From Sulfuricurvum sp. (lineage in GTDB: Bacteria; Campylobacterota; Campylobacteria; Campylobacterales; Sulfurimonadaceae), in contig JACXUE010000073.1 of assembly GCA_014764075.1 (NCBI GenBank), forward strand, positions 1 through 6,362: 6,362 nt of DNA, in the 5' to 3' direction. Made by a program: the position numbers and the translations under genes. This document shows positions 6,326-6,362 of the stretch, one piece after another. Each line of letters starts with the position of its first letter. Positions within the stretch are counted from its first letter, which is position 1. Below the pieces are notes generated by a model, which saw only the letters and a list, made by a program, of their open reading frames with translations, was not told where the DNA came from and did not search any database.

Positions 6326-6362
6326 GACGCCGCTTTGGATCGAATTTCGACTCTGTGCTGGC

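Noticed and set aside
6290..6362. Start of a further gene after tyrA (ATG at 6295 or 6314).
   Set aside because: The ATG at 6295 reads only ten codons to a TGA. The ATG at 6314 stays open to the edge for 16 codons but has only a poor upstream GAGTGG and no recognisable product. There is too little sequence to call.
6325..6362. Possible end of a structured RNA, because of the TTCGAC-like bases near the right edge.
   Set aside because: The bases flanking the TTCGACT cannot form a five-base-pair T-arm, and no acceptor or anticodon arm is present.

Overview
The window looks like ordinary chromosomal DNA from a free-living member of the Campylobacterota (formerly Epsilonproteobacteria). A Sulfuricurvum- or Sulfurimonas-like organism is the best guess. 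The evidence is protein style and gene order. A YfhL-type 2[4Fe-4S] ferredoxin is fused head-to-tail with a Ppx/GppA phosphatase gene, and bamA and tyrA are divergently paired. From memory, both arrangements also occur in Campylobacter jejuni (Cj0354c-Cj0353c and Cj0129c/Cj0130). Base composition is by eye in the mid-40s percent GC, too high for Campylobacter or Helicobacter. No database search was possible, so the taxon is an inference.

Layout, left to right. Positions 2-1246 (+) hold a membrane sensor histidine kinase whose first codons lie outside the window. An 81-base gap with a possible promoter follows. At 1328-1582 (+) is the ferredoxin gene, and its stop codon directly abuts the ATG of a Ppx/GppA-family phosphatase at 1583-3049 (+). 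A 51-base convergent gap carries an 8-bp perfect stem that probably terminates transcription from both sides. The bamA gene runs on the minus strand from 5350 to 3101. A 102-base divergent promoter region with a 10-bp perfect palindrome separates it from tyrA (prephenate dehydrogenase) at 5453-6289 (+). The last 73 bases contain only a weak hairpin and no gene I can support.

Functionally these are separate housekeeping units: signal transduction, a small electron carrier, polyphosphate/(p)ppGpp-type phosphate metabolism, outer-membrane protein assembly and tyrosine biosynthesis. The ferredoxin and phosphatase genes are almost certainly translated from one message. The kinase may be read through into them, or they may start from their own promoter.

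I found no mobile element, CRISPR array, RNA gene or obviously new system. The points most worth a second look are three: the kinase upstream of the fdx-ppx pair, where C. jejuni carries the orphan regulator CosR; the palindrome between bamA and tyrA; and the loss of the HD pair in the C-terminal domain of the phosphatase.
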